Assembly: GCA_015657535.1 (NCBI GenBank)
Contig: JADHZB010001258.1
Span: 4,126-68,125 of the forward strand
Direction of reading: 5' to 3'
Length of the DNA stretch: 64,000 nt
Source: Nephromyces sp. MM_2019
Lineage: Eukaryota > Apicomplexa > Aconoidasida > Nephromycida
This document shows positions 38,901-51,800 of this stretch, piece by piece (positions within the stretch are counted from its first letter, which is position 1; each line of letters begins with the position of its first letter). Position numbers and translations under genes: made by a program. The notes under the pieces are model-generated. The model was not told the origin of the DNA, searched no databases, and saw nothing but the letters and a program-made list of their open reading frames with translations.

Positions 38901-40166
38901 ACAAATTTTTAGGTGCAGGATCTGAAGAAAAAACCTCTTGAGGAGTAGTACATCGACTTAAAATCCTAGGATTCTAGAAATTTCGTAACAAGGGAGGTAG
39001 GTAGTGATGCTTCAAGGTAATGACGTATAAAATACTGCATAAGGACTAATTACTAACCAACTTTCATGCTAGGGAAGCACTAGCATTAGCACATATAAAT
39101 CGAAGATGAAGCTTCTTTCTTGCATCAACTAACAACCGTAGAGTGCTCTTTTTTGATTAAGTTAAAGAGAGCATGAAAAAAGGTCAAAAACTCTTCAAAA
39201 GGTGTGTCACAATATTTACTATTGTATATGCCTGCAGTTTATAACGGCACAGACATAAAGTTTAAGCGTGAGCCAAACCGTTTAAAAATACTATCCAAAG
39301 AGCTGCTGATTATATAACTATATAAACACAATATGTCTATCAAAATTTAAGACGAAAATTAATCATTAGAAATCCTATTTCTTCATATAAAAAAGACACG
39401 CACAAAATGCTAAGTGAAAATCATTAGAAATCCTCATTCTTCATATAAAAAAAGGCATCATACGAAAATGAGCAAAATATTGCGTTAATAGAGGTCGCCA
39501 ATTATATTTTTAAAATACTAGTGAGCATCCCTACCCCCTAAAGAATAAAAGCCACATTATCAAGCAGATCGTTCCAAAAATAAATCCTCGGAAAAGGTGC
39601 TACACAGGGATACATCCCTTACCTTTCTTTGCAAGATTTACTTTGTGGGGATACTCACAGAGCAACGCAGCCTGTAACATAGAATATGGCCAAAATGGCA
39701 ACGTCTCCTGCGATTCCTTCAAGTAGAAAAGCACTGATCTTAGTACCATGTAAAACTTGCTGTGTATTTCCCATGACATGTTATTCTTTTCGATTCCAGC
39801 CAAGAGTCTGCACAGCGATAACATTATATTTTCAATCTCTCCCAAAGGAAATCTCGAGAACTTATGCATAACCAGGAGGCTAATTAGAACACGCCCTAGC
39901 TGCTCTAATCCGTCCAAGGAAACCTTTCCTTCATCGTTTGCAGCAAGGAGGCTCATGCTGTTTTTCAGAATCCTCGTGAGAGCCAAGCAACTTGGCAGTT
40001 TCGAGTATTTCTCCGGGAAACTTTTCAGTGTAGTCAGCAAATGGCAGCTTGCAGAACCTGCATGTCTGGAAACTGTAATGCAGCGGCTTGTAAGCCGTGT
40101 TCTCCCCTGATCAGTTTCCTCCGGTTCACAGTTTAGAGGCATGTTTTTCAACAGTGGGGAGGGCAT
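35940..40166 (-). CDS. TRF4/Cid1-family non-canonical poly(A) polymerase, four exons, ~739 aa
   Basis: Predicted nucleotidyltransferase that adds short 3' tails to RNA; TRF4/PAPD5 relatives mark nuclear RNAs for processing or exosome decay. Minus exons: 40166-39623, 38574-37900, 37680-37151 and 36410 to at least 35997. All join in phase across GT-AG introns (donors GTAAGG, GTAAAC, GTAAGT). The catalytic motif is FGSFVNFLLLPSSDLDL (G255, S256, D267, D269). A third acidic residue is likely D490 in EYKLDILL. The central domain shows LIKYWATSRKI (about 521-531) and SSYEWFILCVFFLEH. Exon 4 gives the PAP-associated segment DTIIMNFFMFYLKSFDF. Insertions lie between VQIRV and EYKLDI. The first exon (181 aa) has no domain I know and its link rests on phase. 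The IEDP motif is not found, so the C-terminus may continue in another exon after a GTCAAT donor at 35996, not at TGA 35940. Confidence 0.8.
39361..39460. repeat. 58-bp imperfect direct repeat in an intron
   Basis: AATCATTAGAAATCCT followed by TTCTTCATATAAAA occurs at 39361 and 39419. It lies in the first intron of the poly(A) polymerase gene. No function is evident. Confidence 0.8.
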
Positions 40167-42591
40167 AAATCTTCATTCTCTGATTTAAGTGTAAATGCAA
40201 GACGTGGAGAATCTCTCACAGAACCAAGGGGGGAATCTCAGCATACCATGAAGTGGAGAATCTCTTAGAAAACCAACAAGTGGAGAATCTTTCAGAAAAC
40301 CAACGAGGTGTTAAATCCTCATCAGAACTTTCACAGCACGAGCACATCTTGAAATTGTGAACGTACCCCTTAGTGCAATGTTGCTTCCATTTTGAGCAAA
40401 ACTATAAAGTAGTTATTTTCCTCTACTAGTAAAAAAAGCTTCAAGCATAATCTTCTTTTAATGCAACAAATGGAATGGTTTATAAAGTCCCAGAAAGTTG
40501 TAAAACGTATAAAAATAACACCAAATACTTTAAATTTCACTAAGACGGTTCTAAGACCAGCTATTATAACTAGCAAATTAATCTAATTCCTAAAGATTTA
40601 AATAAAATAGATTTATCAACCCTATGCAAATGCTTTCGTAAATAAAAAAGCCAGCTCTAGTTCTTATCTCACTTAAAATCAGTTGCAAAAAAAGGGCTAT
40701 TCAACGGCTCGCAAAAGGCAGTAAACTACCTTTGATTGCCCCATCATAAGTATGTAATATAATTGCGTATAACCCGTGAAGGCTACTACTACTTTCATAA
40801 CTTAAACCACATTACCGGCTTTTACAAAGGGGAACCATCAGAATTAGAGCTAGCTGAGCATCGGTACCTTCATGTTAATAAGCCCAAAGCTCAATAGAAT
40901 AAAAGATTAAACATCAGTAATTTCGAGTTCGAAGCCACACACTCGGCTTGAGGTTGTAGAAAAGAGCTCTGGAGGATGAAGAACGCAGTATAAGCGCCTA
41001 GTGGAACAAGGTCTTCATATTTTATCTATTGCCGTTTACTGCTTAAAAGTGATCGGGGTCTTGAGTAGTTGTTTTTTCGGTAAATATTATTGTGTTCCCT
41101 CCTTGTATAGACCCACTTTTACCGTGATTCGCAGATTCTCCTCTACGCTCTGCCAGGAATACGCTTTTCTCACCCTCCCAGAAAAAGTATTCACAGCTCT
41201 TTCGCGGCTGGTAAACAGGTTGAAACCTCTTTAGCGCCGAGTATATTCTTCATACATATAGGCTTTCCTTCAAGATAAACTCCAATTGAGCGTGTGTCTC
41301 ATGTGGCAAATCTGTTGCTTGTTTGGAGAACTAAGCAGGTCAAAAACTCGCCAATAAATTGACGTACTTTTATTACTTACGAAAAACATGAAGCCGCGAA
41401 TGGAAGGGAACTAGAAAAAGATGGTTTCGAGGCATGATACCATCAGCTTCCTGACAATCAGAATACGAATACTTTTTTTTATTCTGTTTAGGATTTAGGG
41501 GATGCCACCTCAGGTTTACGCGACTCCGCTAGTTTAAAGCAGAAATGTCATAGAATATATATACAGCTGAAGGGGGAGTGTCGAGTCTTTGCGGGCGCCG
41601 CCGTGATGTATGCACACTCCAGGAAAAGCTGAACTCCATTAGATGCTAACTGCTAGGTACTTCATATAAGTTTCTTAATAAAATCGCTGCTAGCTCTTAG
41701 CGGTGTAATCTCTTTGATAGGGTTTGAGCTAATCGTTCTTTAGAATTTAGATGTAGTACTGTGCTGTAAATCTCTCAAAATGTCTTGTGTCAGCTCTCAA
41801 TGCAACGAGGGTAAGTTTATAATTTTTGCTAGCTCAAGAAACAGCAGATTATATGAATTACTGAATGATTACAAACCGATTTGCTACTTAGGCACTACTG
41901 GCAATAACACATATACGAAAGTAAAAATACGTTGAAAATGGTAGATTATACTTTACACCCTCTAGTGGGACGCCACTAGTAGTCAGGTTAGAGTTGATAT
42001 AGTGGGTTTACTACTTTATTACTACATCAGTGGGCCCCAACTTCACACAGTGTTGAATCTTGCTGCTTTTTGGTGAAGACCTAGGATGAGCTAGTGGGAG
42101 CCACATTTTCACACATAGTGTTGAATCTTGCAACTCTTTCGTCGAGACTTGGGTGAGCTAGCTATCAAAAAGGCCTATAACCGATGGCTAACCGCGGTTA
42201 AACGGCTGATATTAGCGGGTCCTTAGCAAAGGCTTGATTCCCGGCCAAGTATCTATTGGAACGATAATGCAAAAGCCTGATGACCTATAGCCCTCTGTTT
42301 TTACCTCACTTTGTTGTGTCTTCAGTAAGCACCGAGAAGACACCTCCTGAGGCTTCTTTCACTCTTCTTCTTCTTCTTCTTCTTCAATTCTCAACTCAAA
42401 GAATAGGCCGCCAGCTTTTTGTGATGTGCCCAGGGTTTTAAGTACGCACTTCCAGAAGGCTTTTCTGGCCTTTTTCGCAACCATCATTTTGACGATAGAG
42501 TCTGTGTGCTGCATCATGGCAAGGAGGACGACATGCATGTAAAGCCTGTGCTCTTTTAAGTCCAGGATACTATTTTCAAACTTTCTTCAAA
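40167..42591. other. shared upstream spacer of two divergent genes
   Basis: This separates the start of the minus-strand poly(A) polymerase from the plus-strand NAF1. It contains degenerate repeats of GTGGAGAATCTCTTAGAAAA (40204, 40253, 40280), a diverged duplication with AGTGTTGAATCTTG (about 42048 and 42119) and a (CTT)8 run near 42362-42386. No frame looks like a gene. Promoters of both neighbours should lie here, but I recognise no defined promoter element. Confidence 0.5.
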
Positions 42592-42795
42592 GTATAAAAG
42601 TGCCTTTCACTGCCTTATGGGCATAATTTTCCTCCTTCTGGGGTGAGGAGAGAAGCCTTGCTCTTTTTCCTGATGTTTTTGCATCAATTCTCCGTATAAA
42701 AGTGCCTTTCACTGCCTTTTGGGCATAATTTTCCTCCTTCTGGGGTGAGGAGAGAAGCCTTGCTCTATTTCCTGATGTTTTTTGCATAAATTCTT
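42592..42795 (+). repeat. 102-bp tandem duplication directly upstream of NAF1
   Basis: Two near-identical copies begin GTATAAAAGTGCCTTTCACT at 42592 and 42694, differing at a handful of bases. The second copy ends about 18 bases before the NAF1 ATG. Each copy carries a TATAAA-like motif at its start. The position suggests a duplicated promoter or leader segment, which is inference only. Confidence 0.9.
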
Positions 42796-42813
42796 CAAAG
42801 ATAGGACTCTTTC

Positions 42814-45800
42814 ATGGAGGAGTCATTTGCAAGCGATGCGCGTAGCACCCAGCAACAGCATGCTTCATTATTCTCAAGGCCTGAGAGTGAAGATGTAACG
42901 TCAAATCTTGGGGATAGCTGTCTTGCGAATGGCAGTCACCCCCCTGACTTGCTACACGGTGATATCATTATTGATGGAGAGACTGAAATAGACGATTTGT
43001 GGGTCGCTGCTCGTATCGCTCAGGTAATCAAAAAACCGGGTGTTAATATTTAGAAAAGCAAGTTTTCCTAGCGAAACCGTTGGGATTGCTAAATAGTAGT
43101 AGCATGTGTTGGATTTTTTTAAAAGATGCTTACGTATTGGTTTTAAGGGATTAGCCTGCTTTAATGGGCTTTTGGGTATTTTTTTGTGAGGGCATAGTTA
43201 TATAGCCTCGTTCTCCAATTTGGCATTGTCCTCAGCGTTGCTTTTGAGTTCATCACCTATTGTACTCTTTATTTTGCGTGTTATAAAATAAATTTTAGGC
43301 CCATAAAATACTGCTTCGCTTTTTGCAGTATTTGCTTTGCTATCATTTTTGTTTGCGTTTATTTGCGGTTTCTTTTTAGCTTCATAATTTTTCGAGTTAT
43401 CTGTAACTAGGGGTACTTAACAATTCACTAAAGTCTCTGTTGATTCGTGGAAGTTTTGTAAAATTGAGCGACGGTGTAAATACGTCATGATGTTCTCTAG
43501 TGTGTCTCTTTTTTCATCTTCAAGTTAAATATCTCACATTTTCTTGAGAATGTTTGAACTTTGGCTATTAGCACAATTTGCTGGGTATAATAGACGCAAA
43601 AAAAAAGAAGCTTTGCACACTTAGTTTGAACAATCGTCGCTGAGTAGCTTGGTGGCTTTAAGCATGTGGAGGATAAACAATCTTTTTTTGTTTAAATTTG
43701 AAATTTTTGATGATTTTTGCAATTTGTCAGATTTTAAACTCTTTTTCAAAGCCTGATTTTGAAATTTGCTTTTTATAGCACTTTTTTAACTTTATAGCCT
43801 TTATTGAAGAATGATTTTGATAATATATTATAGAATTTTCAATTGATTTATAAGAAAATTCGATTATTTTTGGTTTTTTGACAATTTTTTATGCTTCCTC
43901 AGCTTGAGTCTAGGAAGCTCTCAGAAATAACGGAGCCATCTCACAGAGCAGTCGTATTCTCCAGGTTTAAAGTGTGATATATTTGTAGCTTCTGGGAAGG
44001 GGAGAAGCTTTTGTACCGGGAATTTCTCTTGTGTGTTAAGTGAGACAAGATTAATTTTGGGTTTTTTTTCAAAAAGAATTTAGTATCTTCAAATATCTTA
44101 TGGAGGATATCTTAATAGAAGTGCTCTATTTAAGTTTTTTTTTGTGCTTTTAGCAACTCTAATATTTGAAGCTTTGCTGTTTAGTCCACCCTTTTTCGTT
44201 TTATTAAAAATTTTTTGTTTTTGATTCAAATTCATTATTTCAGTGTATTTGGACTTTTTTTCCTTCTTTATTCGATATTTTCGTAGACCATCTCTTGAAA
44301 ATGATGATAATGCTGTTAAGAGCGGAGAACGTGGTCGACGAGGTAGATCTGTTACTGCTGGTCTTGATACGGGCTCAGATACTACGAAAACATTTGCTGA
44401 TTTTGCTGAAAGTGATACTTCTTCCGATAAGGGAAGTAAAGGTAATTTTGTTAGGATGAAAGATGTGCTTTCCTGGGTTTAAAGTGATGATGCTATTACT
44501 TGAAGTATAACGCTATCAGTTGGAGCATGTGTAGTCGGTCATGAATAGGTGCACTGCTCCTTCTGAATAAGGCTACTTTATATTTCTTCTGCATGCTTCT
44601 TCTTGCATATTTTCAAAAAAAATAAATTTCCCGTTTCCTGTCGATGAAGTCAACCAGCGGAATCTACAAGAAAAGCCTCTGCTTCCCGTGCTCTTCTGTT
44701 CACTTTTTTTTTATGGGAACTTGAATTTTTATCAAGAAATTTACCATCTTATTCGCATATGCAAGCTAATATTTTAAACGTAAACTTTATATTAAAGGCC
44801 TAAACACGAAATACAAAACCATCAACCTCAAACCCTAAACCCTGAACCTCAAAACCTAAACCCTAAACTTCATAATGAGATTTTTAAAAATTTTTTTTTA
44901 GAGAATTTAATAAAAAAATTAATATCGTATTATTGCTTTAAAGAATAAAACTGAATGACGCTTAATCCTATTAATTTTGCTTTTCGTGGTATCTTCATGA
45001 TTTTTTATAGTCAGTTTGTCCACACACCTAATCTCTAGTTTAGGTGGATTTGAGTTGCTGCCTTTGCATAAAGCTAGTTATAAGACGATGTTATTCGGAG
45101 TTTCTCTGTGATATTGAATTTGAAATTGCCATTTCAATAGTCGTCTGGAGAAGCCCCCGCCCTCCTTTTTTATAGTTGACTCAAGCATTTTTACTTTTCA
45201 GATGATGTGGCGGAGTTTGAAAGCGATCATAGTGATGGAAATCAGACTAATTCAGGATTTGAAGAGGGAAATGCCCAACAGAATCAGGTGAGAGGCTGTA
45301 TATACACTTGCGCAAAGATTTAGAGCAGAGTTTTTACGTATGTGTTTTCCTTGTAATTTTTGCTTTGCTTGTAGATTTTTTTTCAATGATAGAAGTTGTG
45401 TGCGTAATTTTGTATATTCTTCGTCTCCCTGTTCTTCATTTTTATTAATTTTTCTTTTCTCATCTTCAACTCTCTTTTTATCTCAATGATAAACCGCTTT
45501 GCTAATTCGGCTATACGTGAAGTTTGAAGTTTTAGCAAATTTATCCTACTTTTTTAAAAATGAAGTATATATACTGAATTTTGTGTGTCTTGATGTTTTA
45601 ACCTTTTCCTGTCAACCTGCCGTTTCCGAATAGCCTTATGTGTGTGTTAGTTCTAAATCTCTCGTTGGAGCTTTGTTTCGGGGTATGCTCTGTGATTTAT
45701 CTCTCTTTTAGTGTATTAAACAATTTCGAAAGTTTTAATATCTTTATTCTCATGAATGATACCTATAAAAAATCGGCTTCTTCTTCAATCTTATATAATA

Positions 45801-48800
45801 CTTTTTTCTTGATAGATAGCTCTGAAGAATATCACGATGTAGTAGATTCACCGAATGATATCTTATCTTTCTCTTGGAGTTTTTCCCTTTTGAAATGTGT
45901 TGAGATTATGGTTTTCTGGGGGTTTTGAAGCCTTCAAAAAGCATTGCTTTTATGGGTTATGATGATGTACAGAACGCCAGAGCCGCTGGTAGAACATTGG
46001 AGGAAGTAGATGCTTATCTGGAGGAGATTGAGAATCTAGAAAGATTGATTGTTGATGCTAAACCCTCAGAACGTAAAGTAAAAGATAGCAAGGCTTTATC
46101 GGATGCCGAGTCTGAAAGGTGTGTATTTCTTTGTGTGTGTGTGTTTTTTTTTTCCCAGTCTCTTAAGGGGATTACGGATATATTCATTTCTTTTTATGAA
46201 GTGTCACTTGTTTTTTTATGAAGAAATATGCGATTCAAATGTTTTGATGGAGTTTGTTGCTACGAAGGGATTTTTTATCTTCAAAATTCACCATCATGAA
46301 GTATCAATAGAGTTCCTGTATGTGTGCGTTAGTATCTGTCTTTTTGAGTCTTTAAAATATAAATCGTGCCTTGTACTATTTTGGTTGGCTTCCAGCCAAT
46401 CGCTGCCCCCTAAGTTTTCACTTGAATTTTCACAGGATCATATGCTGTGGTAGTTTTGTAAGTTTTGACTGCAAAGCTGTTATTTCAAAAGTAAATTCTG
46501 GGTAACTGCAAAGTGAGAAGCTTTTACTTTATATTTTATGATCTTACATCTCTTGATGTTTGTGTGAGTGTGAATGTGCGTGTTTCTGTGTGTGTGAATG
46601 TGTGTTTTTCTGTGTGTGTGTGAATGTGTTTCTACGTGTGTGTGTGGTAATTTGAAGATGCAGACACTGATTTTGCGTAAAAACACTTTGTGTGTCTTTT
46701 ATTTCTTGCGTGCTAGATGCTTAAAAGTTTCGTCATCTTCTGTTGATTTGCAGTGAAACAGTTTATTCAGAAGATTACTTGGAGGCTGGTCAATCTTCGC
46801 AAACGTGTGATTTTGTCGATATTAAGGTGGAGATTTTCTCTTTTAAAGCCTGAATTTTGTGTGAAAATATATTTTATTCAATTTCCGTTTATTTTCTGAA
46901 GATGAGGTTGATGTTTTGAGCGTAGAATTCAGGATAATGAAAATCTTAAAGGTTTAATAAGAAGCTGGAATACTTGTGTGTTCGTTCGCTTTTGCTTAGT
47001 AAATAGGGTTTCATGCATTAGTGAGGGTTTTGTATGTCTTTCTTGTGCTACGTGGTTATTAATCGACATGTAGCAAGTGGTTTTGTCGTGTGTTACCTTG
47101 TGTTGCTCGCCTGTGCACACGCATTTAACGCAGGCAACACACTTTTTCATACACGTCCCCCTAGTGCTGAAAAAACCCCACTAACGCGCACCGTGCACTC
47201 TTCAAACTCTTTTGCTTTCCCGTTGTATCCTGTACTATCTGCTTCACAGCAGTGTGTGTGCTGCTTGAATGTTCATAGTTTTCTGACTTTTCCTGAGATC
47301 AGCTATTATATCAGTGTATTACGCAAATTCAGTGGAACTTTAAGAGAATAAAGTTTATTAGTTTACTAGCCCAAATTGAGCTGTAGAGGAAGCATTTTTG
47401 CCTTGTCTTCATCTTGTTTTCTGCTTAAACCTTGTTTTTTCGCTTTCTCTTCTTTCATGTCTTTCTCTCACTGCTTTTGCTGTGTTCTTTATTGTTGAAG
47501 GCAAAAATATCTTGCAGATTTGTGTATTTGTTGCCTTTTGCTTACCTTTCTTGAATGCTTTGTGTTGAAGGCTCTACGTGCAGAATTTTCTGCTTTTGTC
47601 TTGCATTTTTCACTATCTTCATATCCTGTGTGCAGTTGGGTTTTACCTTGTGAAGATTTACTTTGAATGCTCTTTAATGAATTTGGTTAAAATTCTTGCT
47701 TTTCTCTTGTTTTTATGGATCTTGTTGGTTTTCTAGTGTTTGATCTTAACCATTAGCTTAATATATCATTGTTTGCTCATGTTGCTTATATGATGAAGGA
47801 AGCTCCACATATCGCCTTTGCTTAATAAAATGGTGTTAGAAACTATTGAATTTTCTCTTTAAATAAGGAGCGACATGTCAAGCAATTGTCGCTATTCATA
47901 CTTAGCCGGTTTTGGTGAAGTTTAGGCTTTTTATGAGATGTTTTATTTAAGTCTAGGCTTGTTTATATTTATTATTGTATAATATGTGTGTGTATATTGG
48001 TGCTGCTATCCCTGAGAGAAAGCTGAATCTTCTTCGTTCCTTGAATGATTTGATTCTGGCTTATAAATTCACCCCCCTTCACAGAGTATTTTCTCATTTT
48101 AAGTTTTGGAGATATTCCTTCTTCTTTTGTTCATTTGCTCATTTTTGTTAAATTCACTTCACCAATTGCATATTACCGATATTTACCTTTCGATTGGCTG
48201 CGTGGAACTATAGCTTTTTGCTGCGTTCGATCTAAAAAACACATACACACACACCAATTCACTAAATTCTTGTTTTAAATTGCCTCCTTTCTTGATTTAT
48301 TTATGATTTAAAGCTATCTCCTGCTTCTTCTGTAAGTTTCAGCTTCTTCTCCTGACTCTATGTATATACTTTTGAATTTTTTTTCTACGTTTCATCAGAA
48401 GCTTGACGTGAAGGACCTAGGTACGTGCGTAGCCCAGGATGTGAAGCTGCGATTGATTGGAAATATTCATGCGATACTACCGGAGTTGATGGTAATCAGG
48501 TCTTCATCTGAAGTAAGTGGAGAAGTTGGTGTTTCCATCACTTTATTCCTGAAAAGCAGTGGTTTCGCAATGATTTTTATGAGATGCGAATATACTGCTT
48601 TCTTTGATAGTGCTATACATCACACACACATACTCACTTGCACATAAACACATAAACACACACACTCACAAATACACACACACAAATACACACACACAAA
48701 TACACACACACAAATACACACACACACGAATACACACACACAAATACACACACAAATACACACACACGCACAATCACACACACAAATACACACACACACA

Positions 48801-51800
48801 CAAATACACACACACACACAAATACACACACACAAATACACACACACAAATACACACACACACACAAATACACACACACAAATACACACACACGCACAGT
48901 CACATACTCACACACTTACACACATAAGCACACACATACTTTTTGAGAGGGGAAAACTATGTTTTTATGCTTTAAGACTTGCCAATTATTTACTAGTTTT
49001 CCATTCTCATCTTCATGAATTTTTGTGTGTGCGTACACACACTTGCTTAGTAGTGTTTGCCTCTATGATAAGACGAGAGAAGTTTTCAGTTTGAAGATTT
49101 ATTATAAAAAAATCTTCAAATTAGCTTTGAGAAGTAAATGAAGTAATTGAATGAGGCATGTACTGGGAAGATTTGAGGTTTTCAGTTTGTTTTTGCTAAA
49201 GTTTGATGATTTCTGCTTTTTTCATGTTTTGTATGTTTATGAGTTTTTTGCTGCTTTTCGCTTGTGTCGTCGATGGCTATTGGAGTGAAGTTTTTAGAGC
49301 TTTCAATGTGTGTGTGGAGCAATTCTTATTTTGTTCACATCTTGGCCTTTCTTTATCAGCAAACTCAGCCTCTGGATTTAGGATCTGTCGTATGTTTGGA
49401 GGATAGGAGAATACTTGGACCGGTAGATTGAGAATTTCTTGCCTTCTTCCTGAATTTCATCTCCCTCTTCAAATTTTTTTTCAAAACTTTATGGATTTTC
49501 TACAAATATTTTATGAAAACATTGGAATTTGCTTATTCAACTATTCTCTTTTTGCATCGAGAATTTTATATGAAAGAGAAAGCTGCTATTTGGAATAATA
49601 GACTGTTTCCTGCCATATAATGTTATAAGTTTTTACTTTTTTTTATCAAAAAATTTTTTTATCCATTTATTGGGGAAATTGCATCGAATTTCTCCGAAAT
49701 CATCGCTGATCAATTTTTCATACCCTTTCTGGATAATTTCTAGTCGTTACTATTTCATGCTCGACTGTATGAGTTTAGAAGTTTTGAAAGTTTTGATTTA
49801 TTTCCCTTTTTTAACTTGATTTGGCTTTCTTCTCTTTTCTCAAGGTATCGGATACCTTTGGTCCTGTAACTTCCCCTTTTTACGTCGTTTACTCGGATCT
49901 TTTGGGAGAAAAGCAAGATGAGAGCATATCACAGGTGCTTTTATTGTATTGATATTGTGTGTGTGTGTGTGTGTGAGTGTGAGTGTGAGTGTGTGTTTGT
50001 GTTGATCTGAGACTCTCACCTAGGAATGTGTGCGAACTTTATTTTGAAAAATGATGATTATATTCAGCCTAGGGTAATGGGCTTTAGTGGGTGCGAAATT
50101 TATTTTCTAAAAGTATATTAAGCAATGGGAGGTTAACTCCAGTGTATCCAAGTTGGTGTTATGAATCTTGCCAAATCTTGATTCTTTGCTTGAAGATAGA
50201 TTTAAACTTCAGGAAAAAGATTAGCTTTAAATGAATTATCTCCCCAGTTCTCCTTCATATTACTCTTCTCAAGAATGTAATAAATCCCTGCTGAATAGAC
50301 ACTCAACAACTTCCACTGAAAAACAGCAAATAAAATGAGCTTTTTGCCTGTTTATTCTCTTAAAGATGATGATTTCTACTTTAATTGATGTTATTCTTCG
50401 TTTTCTAGGCTTTTTGCTGCTTTTTTTATTTTTTTTTGCATCTTCAAAGGCATATTTTGCGCGAGTTTGCTGCTTTAAAACTTAATTGGAGAAAAAAACG
50501 TTCCGCTATTAATTTAGAAATTTTACTATTCTTTACGCTGACGAAGGGGAGCTTTTGACGGCAATTTTGTTTTGTGAATACTTTAATTGAGAATTAATCA
50601 CTATTTTTTGATCATATAATTAACTGCTTCATCTTCAAAGCTTGATAAAGTTTGTTTAAATTTGTGGAAAATGTATGTATGTGAGTTCTCAAGGTTTTAT
50701 TTTTGAAATTTACCTCTTTTGCCGTTTTCCATGGGAAGATTCCTCCTATTACTCTTGTATTTCTCTTTTGTGTGATAGCCTTTACACACGCACCCACCTC
50801 AAATTCGCCCCTCTTTTGAGCGTTTACCCGCTATTATATTCTTTTAATGAGAGTTTCTGCTTTGCTTGAGCGACCCCACGTTGTTTTGCCCGATTTGTTG
50901 TCTGTGTGTGTGTCTTTCTCGAATTAAGGATATTGCCGAAAGAGTTGAAGATATCTGGTTTTATCATAATTACTATTTTTCTCCGAATTTCTGAGCTCCC
51001 GTAAGAAAGCTTTGAGTTTTTGCTGAAAATGTGTGTGCGATGTTTTTTCACCAAGCTCCTCATTTATTTGCTGCTCTGTAGCAGTTAAAAATCGCCTGTC
51101 TTTTTGACTATTTCTGCAGGATACTCCTGTGTATGCCGATGAAAGTCGCTCTTCCTTTCTTCTGGGTGCTAATGGTGAAATTCCGGACTATCTGAAGGGG
51201 TAATGATGTTTTTTTCGATTTTTTTTGTGGAAGATGCAGGGGTGCTGAATACCCAAGAGTTTTCGTTATATCGATGTTTTCCTTCAAAAGAAAATTTTTT
51301 TCTTTTGATTCGAGTTCTCTTATTTACCCTTTAGCTCACTGTATGTGTATGTGTTTAAGAATCATTTTCGTGATAGCACGATACTTTAAAATGCTATCTT
51401 CTGTTTAGTATAAGCTCTTTTTTTGGAATTCGCCATTTTTGCTATTGTGCGTGCTGTGTATGAGTCACGAATTAGTTTTACAGGTGGTATCATAGGGGTG
51501 CCTGACGTGTGTGTGTTTTTGTCATTTTTAGAAGCAGTTTAGGATCAATTTTAAACGTTGAAAATTTGATGTGTTTCTAGTGGCATAGTGGTAGAAATGT
51601 GGTTCTTATTTTTATATGTTTTTAAGCTCCAAACACAAATTTTGCAGAATGTTAGTCTTAACAAAGACTTTGCGTGTATTTACACCAAAGACACTTGGCT
51701 TTTTGCACATACTTTACCTTTGGAAAAGACTGTAGGCTGCTGGTGATGTATTCTTTCAGGCTCAAAGTATTTTTTGTAGCTTTCAAAGTGTCTGCTTCTT

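Noticed and set aside
42180..42285. tRNA-like stretch with GGTTAAACGGC and GGCTTGATTCCCGGCC
   Set aside because: No complete cloverleaf with a seven-base acceptor stem and a proper T-arm can be drawn.
48604..48927. T/H/N-rich and C/V-rich frames of about 90-107 codons
   Set aside because: These are translations of the AC-rich satellite inside a NAF1 intron.
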